Of a stretch of DNA of 64,000 nt, positions 10,530-20,395 are shown in pieces. The stretch is from Heliocidaris tuberculata (taxonomy: Eukaryota; Echinodermata; Echinoidea; Camarodonta; Echinometridae). Position 1 is the first letter of the stretch, and each line of letters opens with the position of its first letter. The translations under genes and the position numbers were made by a program. The stretch lies in assembly GCA_025618425.1 (NCBI GenBank), contig CM046850.1, positions 7,218,249 to 7,282,248 on the forward strand, in the 5' to 3' direction. The notes under the pieces are model-generated. The model was not told where the DNA came from. It worked only from the letters and a program-made list of their open reading frames with translations, and ran no database searches.

Positions 10530-13500
10530 CTCCGTCATGTCTTTCATAGTTATGCTTTTCTCATGTGTTCTCCTTGTGTTTAGGTTTTTCTGCTTGAGTG
10601 CATTTCGTTTCTGTATGCGTTTCTTTTCCCCGCTGGTCTTACATGTATTATCTTCCTTCCTCTATACAAATCTTGCCTTTGACTGTGCACGTGCAGGCGC
10701 AGTCCTGGGGTGTGTCGGAACCGATCCACTAATAACTACTCGCTTTTTTATTTTTCGATGATGCAGGCTGATAATTTTGCTTTTGATTCGTTAATTGATG
10801 ACGATTTCTTCGATATATCTAGAACCACCACTAATGTTGATCAAACCGATTGTCATAATTATTTTGAAAATCGTGTAGCACAACAAATTAACTTTCATGA
10901 TACTACTATAGGTTGCGATGAGAATATTTCCTACCCTAGCTCAGATTATTTTACAGTAAATCAGTTTAAATCATTGCAAAAAACAGATAACAGTTTTTCA
11001 GTTATGCATCTGAATATAAGAAGTTTGAACAGTAATTTTGATAACTTTCGACTCTTAATGAACGACCCCTCACAAATATCCTTTTCTGCGATCGGCCTAA
11101 CTGAAACATGGCTCACCCACAGTTGCACGTCATTGTACTCGCTACCTGATTATCATTTTATAGAAAACAGTCGATGTGGCAAAACTGGTGGAGGTGTTGC
11201 TCTGTACATTAAGAAAGATTTTGACTATTTTATTCATAATGACCTCAACTGTATGAGTGATACCGTTGAATCGCTCGTTGTTGAGCTAAAAATATCTGAT
11301 TCCAAAAATATCTTGATAGTTGTTTTATATAGACCACCAAATTCGAACACTCAAATTTTCTTAGACTATTTACAGGAGCTTACGCATAATTCTGTATTTA
11401 ATAACAAGGATTGTTTCATAGTAGGGGATTTTAATATTGATATCTCTAAATGCAATAACCAAAATACTTCTCAAGAATTCCTTGATATTATGATGTCTGC
11501 ATCTTTCTTGCCACTCATAACCAAACCCACTAGAGTCACCAACCAAACAGCTACCCTTATTGATAATTTATTCTGTAATATCACTCCACTTCCTAACTCA
11601 GGTATTGTTTTATCTGATATATCTGATCATTATCCTGTTTTTACGATATTCTCACGCTCTTTCAAGATCGGAAAAAACAAAATAACGGATAGCTATAGAA
11701 AAATTACACCAGATAATTTAGCAAACTTGAAAGAAAATCTAAGTGAAGTAGATTGGTCTGAAGTATATGATCATGAGGATACTAATCTATCATACGAAAC
11801 CTTTATGAAAACCATAACTTCATACTTAGACAAATATATTCCATTTAGGAAAAAATCAGATAATTATAAAAGAACCCCAAGGCTTCCCTGGATAACCAAA
11901 TCTCTATTGCGATCCATAAATCGCAAAAATCGATTATATTATGTTGATAAACTTAAACGTACAGACCAGTCACATTGTAAATATACATCCTATAAAAACA
12001 CTCTTACAAAAATATTACGGATTGAAAAAAGAAAATACTTCTATAACCAGTTATACTCATTCAAAAATGATATCAAAAACACTTGGAGAATTATTAATAG
12101 TGTTATCAATAAAAGTGGAGATAGGTCAATAATAACTAAAATATTACATAACAATGTTGAAATTAATGATTTTAAGCTTATAGCTAATGTCTTTAATGAA
12201 TATTTTTCGAACATAGGTCACAAATTAGCTCAGGAAATCCCATTATCTCAGAAAAAGTTTCATGAATTCTTGCATACACCAAATACAAAATCTCTTTTCT
12301 TTTCTCCAGTAACTAGAGAAGAATTATTTGATATTGTTGCAAAATTAAAAGACAAAAAGAGCACTGGTTACGACGGCATTAATAATGTTGTATTGAAAAA
12401 TATCATTACTGTCATAGTGGATCCATTGGTTCATATATTTAATTTATCTTTAAGTAATGGGAATGTTCCACAAGATATGAAAATTTCAAAAGTTATTCCA
12501 ATATACAAAAAAGGTAAGAAAGAAGATGTGAGCAATTACAGACCAATATCGTTATTAACTGCACTTTCCAAATTACTCGAGAAAGTTGTATACTCCAGAC
12601 TCTTAGATTTTCTGAATGCAGATAAGATTATCTCTAATTCTCAGTTTGGTTTTCGTCAAAACCATAGCACTTCTCATGCTATTCTTTCCTTTATTGATAA
12701 AGTTGCCAAAGCAATTGACAAATTCCAACACACTGTGGGTGTGTTCCTGGACTTCTCCAAGGCCTTCGATACCATTGACCACGAAATTCTTTTACACAAA
12801 TTAAACCATTACGGTATCCGCGGGAAGGCCTTGGAGTGGTTCAGGAGCTACCTTACAAATCGAAAGCAATTCGTATCCATAAATGGTCAGTGTTCTTCCA
12901 AATTATCTGTAAATTGTGGTGTTCCTCAGGGTAGCTTGCTTGGCCCCTTGTTATTTTCAATTTATATTAATGACATTAGTAATTCTTCAGATATCCTTTC
13001 TTTCCTATTGTTTGCCGACGATTCTAATGTTTTTTTGTCGCACACTAACCCTCATACATTGGCAAATGTTTTAACCTCTGAGCTCAGAAAATTACTTCAT
13101 TGGATAAGAGCCAATAAACTGTCCCTCAATCTTCAGAAAACTAAACTAATGACATTCAGTAACTCTTTAAATAATTTACCCGATAATATCATTTTAGATA
13201 ATATGCTTATAGAGGAAGTCTCTTCCATGAAATTTTTAGGTTTAATTATAGATAATAAACTCTCTTGGAAATCCCATGTAGACAGTGTATGTCAAACGAT
13301 TTCCCGAAATATAGGAGTCTTAAATAAACTAAAGTATTATTTTCCAAAATTTACTCTTCTTACTTTATACTCTACATTAATATTGCCCTATTTAAATTAT
13401 GGTTTAGTTGCTTGGGGCAACACACACTCTACTTATCTTGATAGAATCTTATTATTACAGAAAAAGGCAGTCCGTATCATATCAAATCTTTCCTGGAAAT

Positions 13501-14692
13501 CACACACGGACCCACTATTTTTTGAAAATAAAATCTTAAAAATACAAGATTTGTATCGTCATAATCTCGGTCAGTTCATGTATAAATTAAATAATAACTT
13601 GTTACCTGCACTATTCAGTGATATATTCTGTAAGAATATGACTATTCATAAATACTCCACACGACAATCAAATGAATTTCATTTACCCCTTACTAGAACT
13701 ATCTTCACAAAATCTATATTTACTTTCACCGGACCAAAATTTTGGAGTAATCTTAATTCGAATATTAAAGATGCTCCCAGTTCACACTCATTCAAGAAAC
13801 TACTAAAGACTTTTCTTTTGGTTTCCTACCGGGAATCAAATTGATTCTTGGTAGGAAATTGACTGATTGAAACTTATAACTTTTAGATGGAATCATCATC
13901 ATCCCCATAACTTATGGTAAATTCTCTGTTAATTCTGCATTCTGCATTCTGCTATAATTTTATTCAATTTTTGCTTCATATTTCAAATCGTGTTTCGCCC
14001 CCAATACTGCGCATGCTCTCTATATCTATCTTTCCCTCTTTCTCTTCTAATAAGCCAGCGTTCTTTTTGTTTGTTTGTTTTTTGTTTTGTTTTTGTTTTG
14101 TTTTTTGTTTTGTTTTGTTTTGTTTTTGTTATTTCCATTGGGTGGGTGTGTGTGTGTGGGTGTGTTTTCTCTCTCTGTCCTTGTTCTCTTTGGTGTTGTC
14201 CGTCTTCCGTTTTTTTTTTTTTTTGTTCGTCTTTCTCTTTTCTCTCTTTTCTGTGGCGATAAGTTAATTTTTTGGGGGGAGGGGGGTGTTGCAGTGATTA
14301 TTTTTGGTGTATGCGGGGGTGTGAGGGTGTGTGTGTATGCGTGTGTATCTTTTTTTAAATATATACTTGTTATATAAATTGTACAGAAATTTTTTGAGGG
14401 GTTTGCAAAATACAAGCTTTGCTTTTTAGCATTCCCCTCCATTTTCAGCATTTATTTATTATAATTATCTTTGAAAATTACACTGAATGAAAATTATTGT
14501 TATTACATACATTTTGTTCATGATATTATTTAGGATGTATTTACGTTTGTTTTTATATTGTTGAAAATGGTTCATGATATTATTTATGATGTAATGACGT
14601 TATATTCTGTTGAAAAAATGGCTCATGAAATTATGTAATTACGTTGTTATATTTTGTTGAAAGTGGAAAAATAAATGAAATGAAATGAAATG
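10530..14692 (+). mobile_element. Near full-length CR1/L2-like LINE
   Basis: Inserted into the second F1 palindrome between GGTAAG (to 10529) and AAGACTTCAGG (from 14693), with AAG possibly duplicated. Layout: about 180-230 bp leader, a single 1044-codon frame, about 850 bp 3' region with TTTTG/GTTTT low complexity (about 14060-14130), and a terminal ATAAATGAAATGAAATG pentamer tail. A microsatellite-like 3' tail instead of poly(A) is typical of CR1/L2-type LINEs. No separate ORF1 is visible, so the element either lacks it or is 5'-truncated. The comparison with the intact palindrome fixes both junctions. Confidence 0.9.
10710..13844 (+). CDS. LINE endonuclease/reverse transcriptase (ORF2-type)
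   Basis: The 1044-residue product is open from end to end. It nicks genomic DNA and copies the element RNA at the nick (target-primed reverse transcription, known for the family). An apurinic-like endonuclease spans about 95-315: HLNIRSL (Asn102), TETW (Glu132), LYRPP (206-210), GDFNID (Asp240, Asn242) and SDHYP (Asp306-His307). Reverse transcriptase spans about 545-830: KKSTGYDGI, NYRPISLL, QFGFRQNHST, FLDFSKAFD (first catalytic Asp681), GVPQGSLLGPLLF and FADD (Asp770-Asp771). All expected catalytic residues are present. The C-terminal 200 residues include a conserved-looking connector ending SFKKLLKTFL. The most natural start may be Met17 at 10758 or Met18 at 10761, since the first 16 residues look like leader. 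No RNase H domain or zinc knuckle is seen. No stop or frameshift, so the copy may be young. Confidence 0.95.
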   Translation: MCRNRSTNNYSLFYFSMMQADNFAFDSLIDDDFFDISRTTTNVDQTDCHNYFENRVAQQINFHDTTIGCDENISYPSSDYFTVNQFKSLQKTDNSFSVMHLNIRSLNSNFDNFRLLMNDPSQISFSAIGLTETWLTHSCTSLYSLPDYHFIENSRCGKTGGGVALYIKKDFDYFIHNDLNCMSDTVESLVVELKISDSKNILIVVLYRPPNSNTQIFLDYLQELTHNSVFNNKDCFIVGDFNIDISKCNNQNTSQEFLDIMMSASFLPLITKPTRVTNQTATLIDNLFCNITPLPNSGIVLSDISDHYPVFTIFSRSFKIGKNKITDSYRKITPDNLANLKENLSEVDWSEVYDHEDTNLSYETFMKTITSYLDKYIPFRKKSDNYKRTPRLPWITKSLLRSINRKNRLYYVDKLKRTDQSHCKYTSYKNTLTKILRIEKRKYFYNQLYSFKNDIKNTWRIINSVINKSGDRSIITKILHNNVEINDFKLIANVFNEYFSNIGHKLAQEIPLSQKKFHEFLHTPNTKSLFFSPVTREELFDIVAKLKDKKSTGYDGINNVVLKNIITVIVDPLVHIFNLSLSNGNVPQDMKISKVIPIYKKGKKEDVSNYRPISLLTALSKLLEKVVYSRLLDFLNADKIISNSQFGFRQNHSTSHAILSFIDKVAKAIDKFQHTVGVFLDFSKAFDTIDHEILLHKLNHYGIRGKALEWFRSYLTNRKQFVSINGQCSSKLSVNCGVPQGSLLGPLLFSIYINDISNSSDILSFLLFADDSNVFLSHTNPHTLANVLTSELRKLLHWIRANKLSLNLQKTKLMTFSNSLNNLPDNIILDNMLIEEVSSMKFLGLIIDNKLSWKSHVDSVCQTISRNIGVLNKLKYYFPKFTLLTLYSTLILPYLNYGLVAWGNTHSTYLDRILLLQKKAVRIISNLSWKSHTDPLFFENKILKIQDLYRHNLGQFMYKLNNNLLPALFSDIFCKNMTIHKYSTRQSNEFHLPLTRTIFTKSIFTFTGPKFWSNLNSNIKDAPSSHSFKKLLKTFLLVSYRESN

Positions 14693-15062
14693 AAGACTTC
14701 AGGATATTTTGACCCCTCAGCTGTGTCCCAATTTCAGCTAGGTAACCACAATGACGTCAAAGTGGTTACCCAGGTTCGCGTATTGCAGATGTGTTGCGCG
14801 CTAGACTGTACAAAATGCATTACACCTTGCGCGCATTTTGCTATAATTGCGCGACAAGGTAACCACTTTGACGTCATTGTGGTTACCTAGCTGAAATTGG
14901 GACACAGCTGAGGGGCCAAAATATCCTGAAATCTTACCATATTTCGGGGATTTTCTGGCAACACGAATTTTAAATTTTTTTTAAGGAAGATGATTTTCTT
15001 CTAATAAAATCATGATCTTTTAAATGAAATAACATTGTTTCAGCATTGGGTACCCCCTTTAA

Positions 15063-15532
15063 AGCATTCAAACTTTAAACTTTAACGTAGTGGAGCACTG
15101 GAGGTTTTGTATTAGACGCAAGGTTGCCAGAGTTGGCAGAATTCTGCTTTTTGGCAGAATTTTGACCGCTTTAGCATAATTTGACAAAATTTAGCACAAT
15201 TTTAGCATAACATAATTCTGGTGTTTTTTTTTTTTTTTGCTTGTCAGAAAATTTTCTAGTAAAAATACACCTCAAAAATGCTGATAACCTTTTTTTTTTT
15301 TTTTTTTTTTTGCTTGTCAGAGAATTTTCGAGTAAAAATACACCCCAAAAATGCTTGTCAGAGAATTTTTGAGTAAAAGTTTGATTTAGCAGTAGGATCT
15401 GTATTGTTATGAGAGAGTGGGAAAGCATGTGTGTTTTTTTAGGGGTGAGAAGACATGAGCCCTTGAAAGGTGAGCCCCCTTGAATGTTTGCCCCCCCCCC
15501 CCCCCAATCCCAAACTGCTTCCGGCGCGCCTG
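15063..15532. repeat. Right-hand body of the hAT-like element with internal module repeats
   Basis: Contains three spaced copies of a module: an A/T-rich lead, a T run, TGCTTGTCAGA(A/G)AATTTT, then GAGTAAAAATACACC (15225-15270, 15290-15345, 15350-15380). The same TGCTTGTCAGAGAATTTT word with a preceding T run is amplified in the hAT-like element at 44437-44782, so the module belongs to this group of elements. Confidence 0.75.
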
Positions 15533-15540
15533 ACTGCAGT

Positions 15541-15724
15541 GTTAGACTAAAGCGTACCCCTGTACGCTTTCGTAAATGGCAGTATTCAGTCATGGATAAT
15601 ATTATTATAATATTATTTGAGAACCTTTTCATGCCTGGCTTTTTATTCGTCCTTCTGAACACCATTATACAAGACAGATATCAAAATTCAACAATTTATT
15701 AAATCAAGCCATCACAAAATTACC
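15541..15724 (+). mobile_element. MITE R, right half of the split copy
   Basis: Resumes the repeat interrupted at 9647. GTTAGACTAAAGC, ACGCTTTCGTAAATGG, CAGTATTCAGTCATGGATA, AAGACAGATATCAAAATTCA and AATTTATTAAATCAAGCC all match the reverse complement of 35937-36100. It ends near AAATTACC (15724), the inverted form of the other terminus. Confidence 0.88.
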
Positions 15725-16161
15725 GATTCCCTTTTTTAAAAAAAAAGAAGGTTTTGCTTGATTTTATACTTATCAATTTATGTGTACCGAACTTAAGAAA
15801 TAAATTTGAAATAAACTGAGTTAAGGCACAACTACTAGAAGACAGCTGCCCCCCCCCCCCCCCTGTTCTCGCCGATTAAAAATAAATGATAAAGATTTGT
15901 AAACGGACTTTACAAACCTTTGTTTTGAAATAAAAAATAAATCTGGGGTCTGTTCACTTTAATAAAGTTTAGAAAGAGAGAAAATAGTTACCAATTATTA
16001 ACTTACGAAATTTAGATATTCAGTGCTATTAAAAGTGAAACTCTTTATAAAGATGGCACTGTCAAAGAAGATCATCTTACCAGCTATAAAGCAATAATTA
16101 TGGAGATAGATGATGCTTATGACGGCAAGATGATACGGTTGATGGCTTATTATTATAGTAT
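15725..16161. other. Gene-free stretch
   Basis: Nothing recognised beyond a run of C at 15849-15863. Confidence 0.4.
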
Positions 16162-16361
16162 CAGAGGGGCGGCCTCCAGGATTTTGTAAAAGGGGGTCCA
16201 ATTCCCAAGACAACTCTGACAAAGGTTATCATGCAAAATCGGGGTTCATTCAGACAGATAATGAGGGGGATCAAATACACAAAAACCTATGACAAGTAAA
16301 CAAAAAAATTATAAAGAGGGGGATAAGGACCCCCGTGACTTCCTCCCCTGGATCCGCCCTG
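16162..16361. mobile_element. Short hAT-like element with eroded TSD
   Basis: Left end CAGAGGGGCGGCCTCCAGGA and right end CCCCTGGATCCGCCCTG are imperfect inverted copies. Flanking octamers TATAGTAT (16154-16161) and TATCCTAA (16362-16369) agree at five of eight positions, so the duplication is only suggestive. Confidence 0.6.
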
Positions 16362-16649
16362 TATCCTAATGTGCATTTTGCCATAACGATAATTTAGATA
16401 AAGGATGAATACGTCTAGTGATATTCACCGACAAATAAAAAGTGACATTCCCCGACTATCAAGAATGATATTCCCACCATAAAAAAGAAGAAAAAAAAAA
16501 AACAATGGTCAACCATATAATGGATGCATTATTCAGAGAGAAATAAGATTTTGTTGTATGTCATAATTAATTTGAAATTTTGTCACTAGGGAAGCTTCAC
16601 ATTTGTTTTTCTTCTTTTTTGAGGGGGAGGAGGGTTCCAAGAAGGATAG

Positions 16650-16680
<31 letters not shown>

Positions 16681-17235
16681 AAGGCTTTGTATATTGTAAG
16701 GAAAACATTCTCAATGTATTTACGATCTTTCGGCCTGACCTATTTAGATGACATGTTGATAAATGCAGTCCCCAAACAAGAGAATGCTAAAGACATGTGA
16801 ATGCATCAGGACCTGTATGTTTTAAATGTCAACATTTTTTAGAGGATGGAGTGCGGGGAAACCACCCTGTATAGTAAGTAAGTAGGCCATCTATTCAGCT
16901 TTGCTTGTTTTTTTTCAAGGGCACAAAATTTCATGATAATGCACGCACTATTTGTTACTCCTGAAATTCCAATTTTTATTAGTTTTCGGGGTGCTCCGTC
17001 GCTCCGGGCTTTATTCCGTCAAAGATATAGGATTGGTTTAGGGGTTGCAACTTGGTTTTAGGTTAGGTTTAGTGTTAGGGTTAGGGTTAGGTATGGTTTT
17101 GTGTCCGGGGTTTAAGTTAGGAATTCGGATAGTCTGGGACATTGACCGCAGAGCAATAGTCACCGGAGCATGTGTCGTACTCGTACAACTGTTTTGGTGG
17201 CATAAAGGAAGCTTTATAATCATGTCGAATCCCCC
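16362..17235. other. Gene-free stretch with short TTAGGG-like repeats
   Basis: Around 17058-17125 the + strand has GGTTAGG/TTAGGG words (two perfect TTAGGG at 17075-17086) followed by GTCCGGGGTTTAAGTTAG. The related phrase TTCCGGGGTTGAAGTTTAG occurs at 56371-56389. It is more likely a dispersed repeat than a telomere fragment. A T run lies at 16650-16672. Confidence 0.5.
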
Positions 17236-17327
17236 CCCCCCCCCCAAAAAAAAAAAAAAATAATAATAATAATAATAAATGAATAAATAAATAAAAATAA
17301 GTAAATAAATAAATACATAAATATATA

Positions 17328-17364
<37 letters not shown>

Positions 17365-17465
17365 TAAATAAATAAATAAAAAAAATTAAAGTAAATAAAT
17401 AAATAAATAAATGCATTTTTTTAAATAAAAAAATAATAAATGATTGTTGTTGTTGTTGTTGTTTT
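17236..17465. repeat. C run, A run and (AAT)n/(AAAT)n microsatellite
   Basis: A C run followed by an A run passes into AAT and AAAT repeats to about 17440, then GTT units. Only low-complexity frames are produced. Confidence 0.93.
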
Positions 17466-17498
17466 AAATCAAGAAGAATGGTTTGGTGTAGCCTCTAT

Positions 17499-17952
17499 CA
17501 GGGGTGTCGATCGATGTGCATGACTGGGGGGATGACCGGCGAGGGAGCGAAGTGACCGAGCGGATGAAGGTGTACACCAGGGACTTTTTCAAAAATCTGT
17601 CTATAAAACTTGCATTTTAGAGCATCCCAAATGGTTTTTAATAAAAAGAAGGAACACAAGATTCTAAGCCAATGGACGCAACCCCACCAATGCGAGCAAA
17701 TGAATTTTCTTAGACATTTTCGCATTGAAATTATGGCATTTCTTATTTCCTTTCTTCTAATCATAAAAAATGTGATAGTATTTCTAGATCAAACATAATG
17801 AGTTTGGATAATTATTAGTTTTAAGTTAATGTATCATAATTCTTATTTATTTTATCCAAAATTAATGGGGGATGATAATACAAGCCATCCCCCACCTCAA
17901 ATTTGGGGGGATATATACCCTCCCCCCCCCCCCCCCGGGATCGACACCCATG
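17499..17952. mobile_element. hAT-like non-autonomous element with TSD
   Basis: Ends CAGGGGTGTCGATCGATG and CCCGGGATCGACACCCATG are inverted copies. Flanking octamers are GCCTCTAT (17491-17498) and GCCCCTAT (17953-17960), seven of eight identical. Inside are a C run near the right end and GAGGGAGCGAAGTGACCGAG (17542-17561), a word that recurs at 41213 and in altered form at 34376. No transposase. Confidence 0.85.
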
Positions 17953-19180
17953 GCCCCTATCTCCAAAACTTCGTGAGACAATCAATGCTCCAAAACTCTC
18001 AAACTTAAACATCTCGATAAAGACTGCACTTTTCCTCGATGAGATGACCTTGCGTTCAACAACCCGTGTCACATCGTATTAAGTATATTTTACTTTTTGC
18101 TACAAAAGGCTTGATTGGACTGTATTTCTAACCTAAATAATGTATAATATATAGACTAGTGACATAAGTGACGTACAACTATTGACTTTAGAAAATGGAA
18201 AAGTGCATAGAAAAAAGGGTGAAAAGGTAGAAGAGGAAGAATTGGGACAAAGAATAAAACAGAAAATGGAGGATTCATCGCCCCACCCCTGACATGCAGT
18301 CCCTCCTTCTCCGCCTGCATTAACTTGAAACGATCACTTAGCCGGTTTTTTCTTGTCACATCCATAATAGCGGAGAATGACTCTGTGTCAAAAACGGGGA
18401 AATAAAGAGTAAAATACATGCAAAGTACAAGAGATCGGCATGGTTCGGTGATAAATATTGTAGCACGATCGAATTTTAGAACGCGCGTGCACGCCCATCG
18501 ACATTTCGGAGTGAACGAATCCAGTGAGAGATGTGTCTGGGTTTTTTTTTGTGTGTGTGTGTGTGTGTGTGTTTTGTTGTTGTTGTTTTTTTTTCTCGTG
18601 CATCCATCACCAATCACATGCGTGGTACGTAGGGGCTTATTCCGAGTTATAGGGGGCGTCGAGAAAGGTTCATAGCGAGCTTGTAATAGTTGAAACAAGG
18701 CAGTTATCAACTCCTTGGTTGAAGCCTGCACTATTGCAGGACTGGTGGATGTATTGTCCGTGTGTTACCCTGAACTTGTTCACCCACTTGAGGTGATTCA
18801 GTTGTTTTACTTACCACCTACTCACCTACTCACAGATGTGACATGTGAAGAGAGGGAGAGGTGACTACATTTCATCTCTACATGTATCCAGTCGGAGGGT
18901 ACAGAGTCCTAGCTTTATCCCCTGGTCATATCTTGCGGCTTGTTCAACATCGAAAGTTGATCTGATTCGCCCTAAATGAATTAAATCCGTTTGCACACAT
19001 TATGTGGATGAACAAGTGTAGCTCCATGGTAGTACGGTGTAAGATTTGTAGACTGATTGCATGGACCACTTTATCCTTCAGAAATAACTAGAGCGATTAT
19101 GAACGATTTCGCGAAGTATCATTCATAGCTATATATAATCGGGAGTTTCTTACCCTAAGCGTTAACGCTCTCTCGTCCTT
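17953..19180. other. Gene-free stretch with a (GT)n run
   Basis: A GT repeat lies at about 18550-18571. A minus-strand open frame of 191 codons (18156-18731) crosses this repeat and has no domain or splice support, so it is not called. Confidence 0.5.
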
Positions 19181-19181
19181 G

Positions 19182-19630
19182 CTAGAAAGATACGACATCG
19201 CTTTTTTGGAGCAAAGATTGCCAGGCAGTGCCACTGCCGGGGGTCCGTGACTCCGTCTCGTTCGCTTCCTTACTCGTACCCGTCAACTCACAAGCATCGC
19301 TGCCAGTAATCTGAATAAAAATAAAACACCCCTGAATCGGGATTTTATGCCTGGAACCTTTGGACACGTAACTGCGCCTCTTCCAATTTTCGTTCCTGAC
19401 TAATTCGGAGTGCTGCCAGCCGAAGGCAACTTCAAAGACATAAAACGCTTGATGACTTCCACCAAATTGTTCTGCCATCCTTCTGACAGCAAGGGGATCT
19501 TCCCACAAGACCTAACCACGACGACACGTGCTTCTGAAACAGAAATCGTCCGATGGATTCTTTCTAATAATGCCATCATCATTATTTTCTTTGAAGTACA
19601 GGGACAATGCCGAACGTGGTGTGGAAACAT
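19182..19630 (-). other. Unrecognised, locally GC-richer patch with overlapping minus-strand ORFs
   Basis: Two overlapping minus-strand frames (108 codons at 19182-19508; 76 codons at 19400-19630) lie in sequence of higher GC and CpG than the surroundings. Neither resembles a family I know, and they overlap in different frames, so at most one could be real. A decayed exon or an old repeat is equally possible. Confidence 0.15.
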
Positions 19631-19984
19631 TCGTACGTGCCTTCATTACTGTAGTGTGTAGTAAGAATAATAAATAACAATAAATTGCATCCCTGAACTT
19701 GTTATTTGTCCTGACATTTTGAATCTCAGCGAATTTACTTAATTGAAACAGCACACCTCGACCTACTTCATTTTTTCTTCTTTCAAAGAAAACCACCGCC
19801 TGTTTGGAGTTCGTAAGAGGAAGGTTTAACCAACTGCTTTCATTCAAGAATACTCAGGTAACTGATTCAGATATGATTTCCATTTCCACAGGTTTAACTT
19901 TAAAAAAAAATACTATTATACTGGATGTTTATGTATACTTTCTATTTTATAACTTTAAACCATGTAAAATGTATTTTGTTATTG

Positions 19985-20070
19985 AATATTGAATTGTATA
20001 TTTGATTTCTTGTCAAAATCACTGTTCTGTTGGAAATGAAAATTAAACTCAAACTCAAACTCAAACTCAA
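19985..20070 (+). repeat. LINE 3' end with (AAACTC)n tail
   Basis: TGTTGGAAATGAAAATTAAA is followed by four AAACTC-type hexamers ending at about 20070. The arrangement matches the tail of the intact LINE (AAGTGGAAAAATAAATGAAA plus short tandem words), so this is probably the 3' end of a truncated relative. Confidence 0.55.
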
Positions 20071-20254
20071 ACGATATTCCAGTAAAAGACGGTGACGTTG
20101 CTTGGCAAGGTCGTGTGTTTCTTATCAAGTCTATCTTACATTGCCGTTATATCAAAGAGTTATGCAGTTTGAAACTAATTGATGAGGAGCTTAATGGGAG
20201 GAATGGGAGGAATTTTACTTAAATTTGTAAACATATTTTTAGGCATTACTCCCA

Positions 20255-20395
20255 GTGTTAAATATCGTATGCTCGATCTGTAATGAAAATCACAAGTCAG
20301 ACAAAATTGGAACCAGAGGGATTCAAACCTGTCATCTACTGCTTGCTGGGCAGCGACTTAACCACCAGGCTATTCTGGTTCACGGCCAAGTGACG
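20255..20395 (-). mobile_element. tRNA-derived SINE fragment, minus strand
   Basis: On the minus strand: ATAGCCTGGTGGTTAAGTCG (box A type), then GGTTTGAATCCCTCTGG (box B type). Spacing fits a tRNA head. The sequence differs from the 3985 and 35650 copies in the body. Confidence 0.65.

Larger units (their letters stand above)
10404..15058. mobile_element. F1 palindrome, second copy, split by the LINE
   Basis: Left part 10404-10529 is nearly identical to 9909-10034, and right part 14693-15058 corresponds to the remainder of the intact copy. Flanks are TTAA at 10400-10403, shared with copy 1, and 15059-15062. The two copies abut through one TTAA, as expected if the second inserted into the TTAA that the first had duplicated. 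The right portion again carries the CRE octamers (14752-14759 and 14869-14876). The LINE interrupts it after GGTAAG. Confidence 0.9.
9648..15532. mobile_element. hAT-like non-autonomous element, itself host to three later insertions
   Basis: Ends are CATAGGCGCCGGAAG at 9648 and CTTCCGGCGCGCCTG at 15532, an imperfect terminal inverted repeat opening with CA and closing with TG. The same octamer ACTGCAGT flanks it at 9640-9647 and 15533-15540. The uninterrupted copy of the host repeat at 35937-36303 has a single ACTCAGT at this point, which is an empty site. Its own sequence is 9648-9904 (G/C runs near the end) and 15063-15532, where words TGCTTGTCAGA(G/A)AATTTT repeat three times with T runs. 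Everything from 9905 to 15062 is later insertion. The 8-bp duplication is the hAT signature; no transposase is encoded. Confidence 0.88.

Noticed and set aside
14047..14451. Several 90-134 codon frames downstream of the LINE ORF
   Set aside because: They lie in the TTTTG/GT-rich 3' region of the LINE and are low-complexity shadows.
17058..17100. Telomere-like TTAGGG words
   Set aside because: Only about two perfect units amid GGTTAGG/GTTTAGT variants; a similar phrase occurs at 56320-56400, so a dispersed repeat is likelier than an interstitial telomere.
18156..18731. 191-codon minus-strand ORF
   Set aside because: Crosses a (GT)n run, has no domain and no splice or start context; likely chance.
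19182..19630. Possible novel gene on the minus strand
   Set aside because: Two overlapping frames compete, neither with a recognisable domain; retained only as a low-confidence note.
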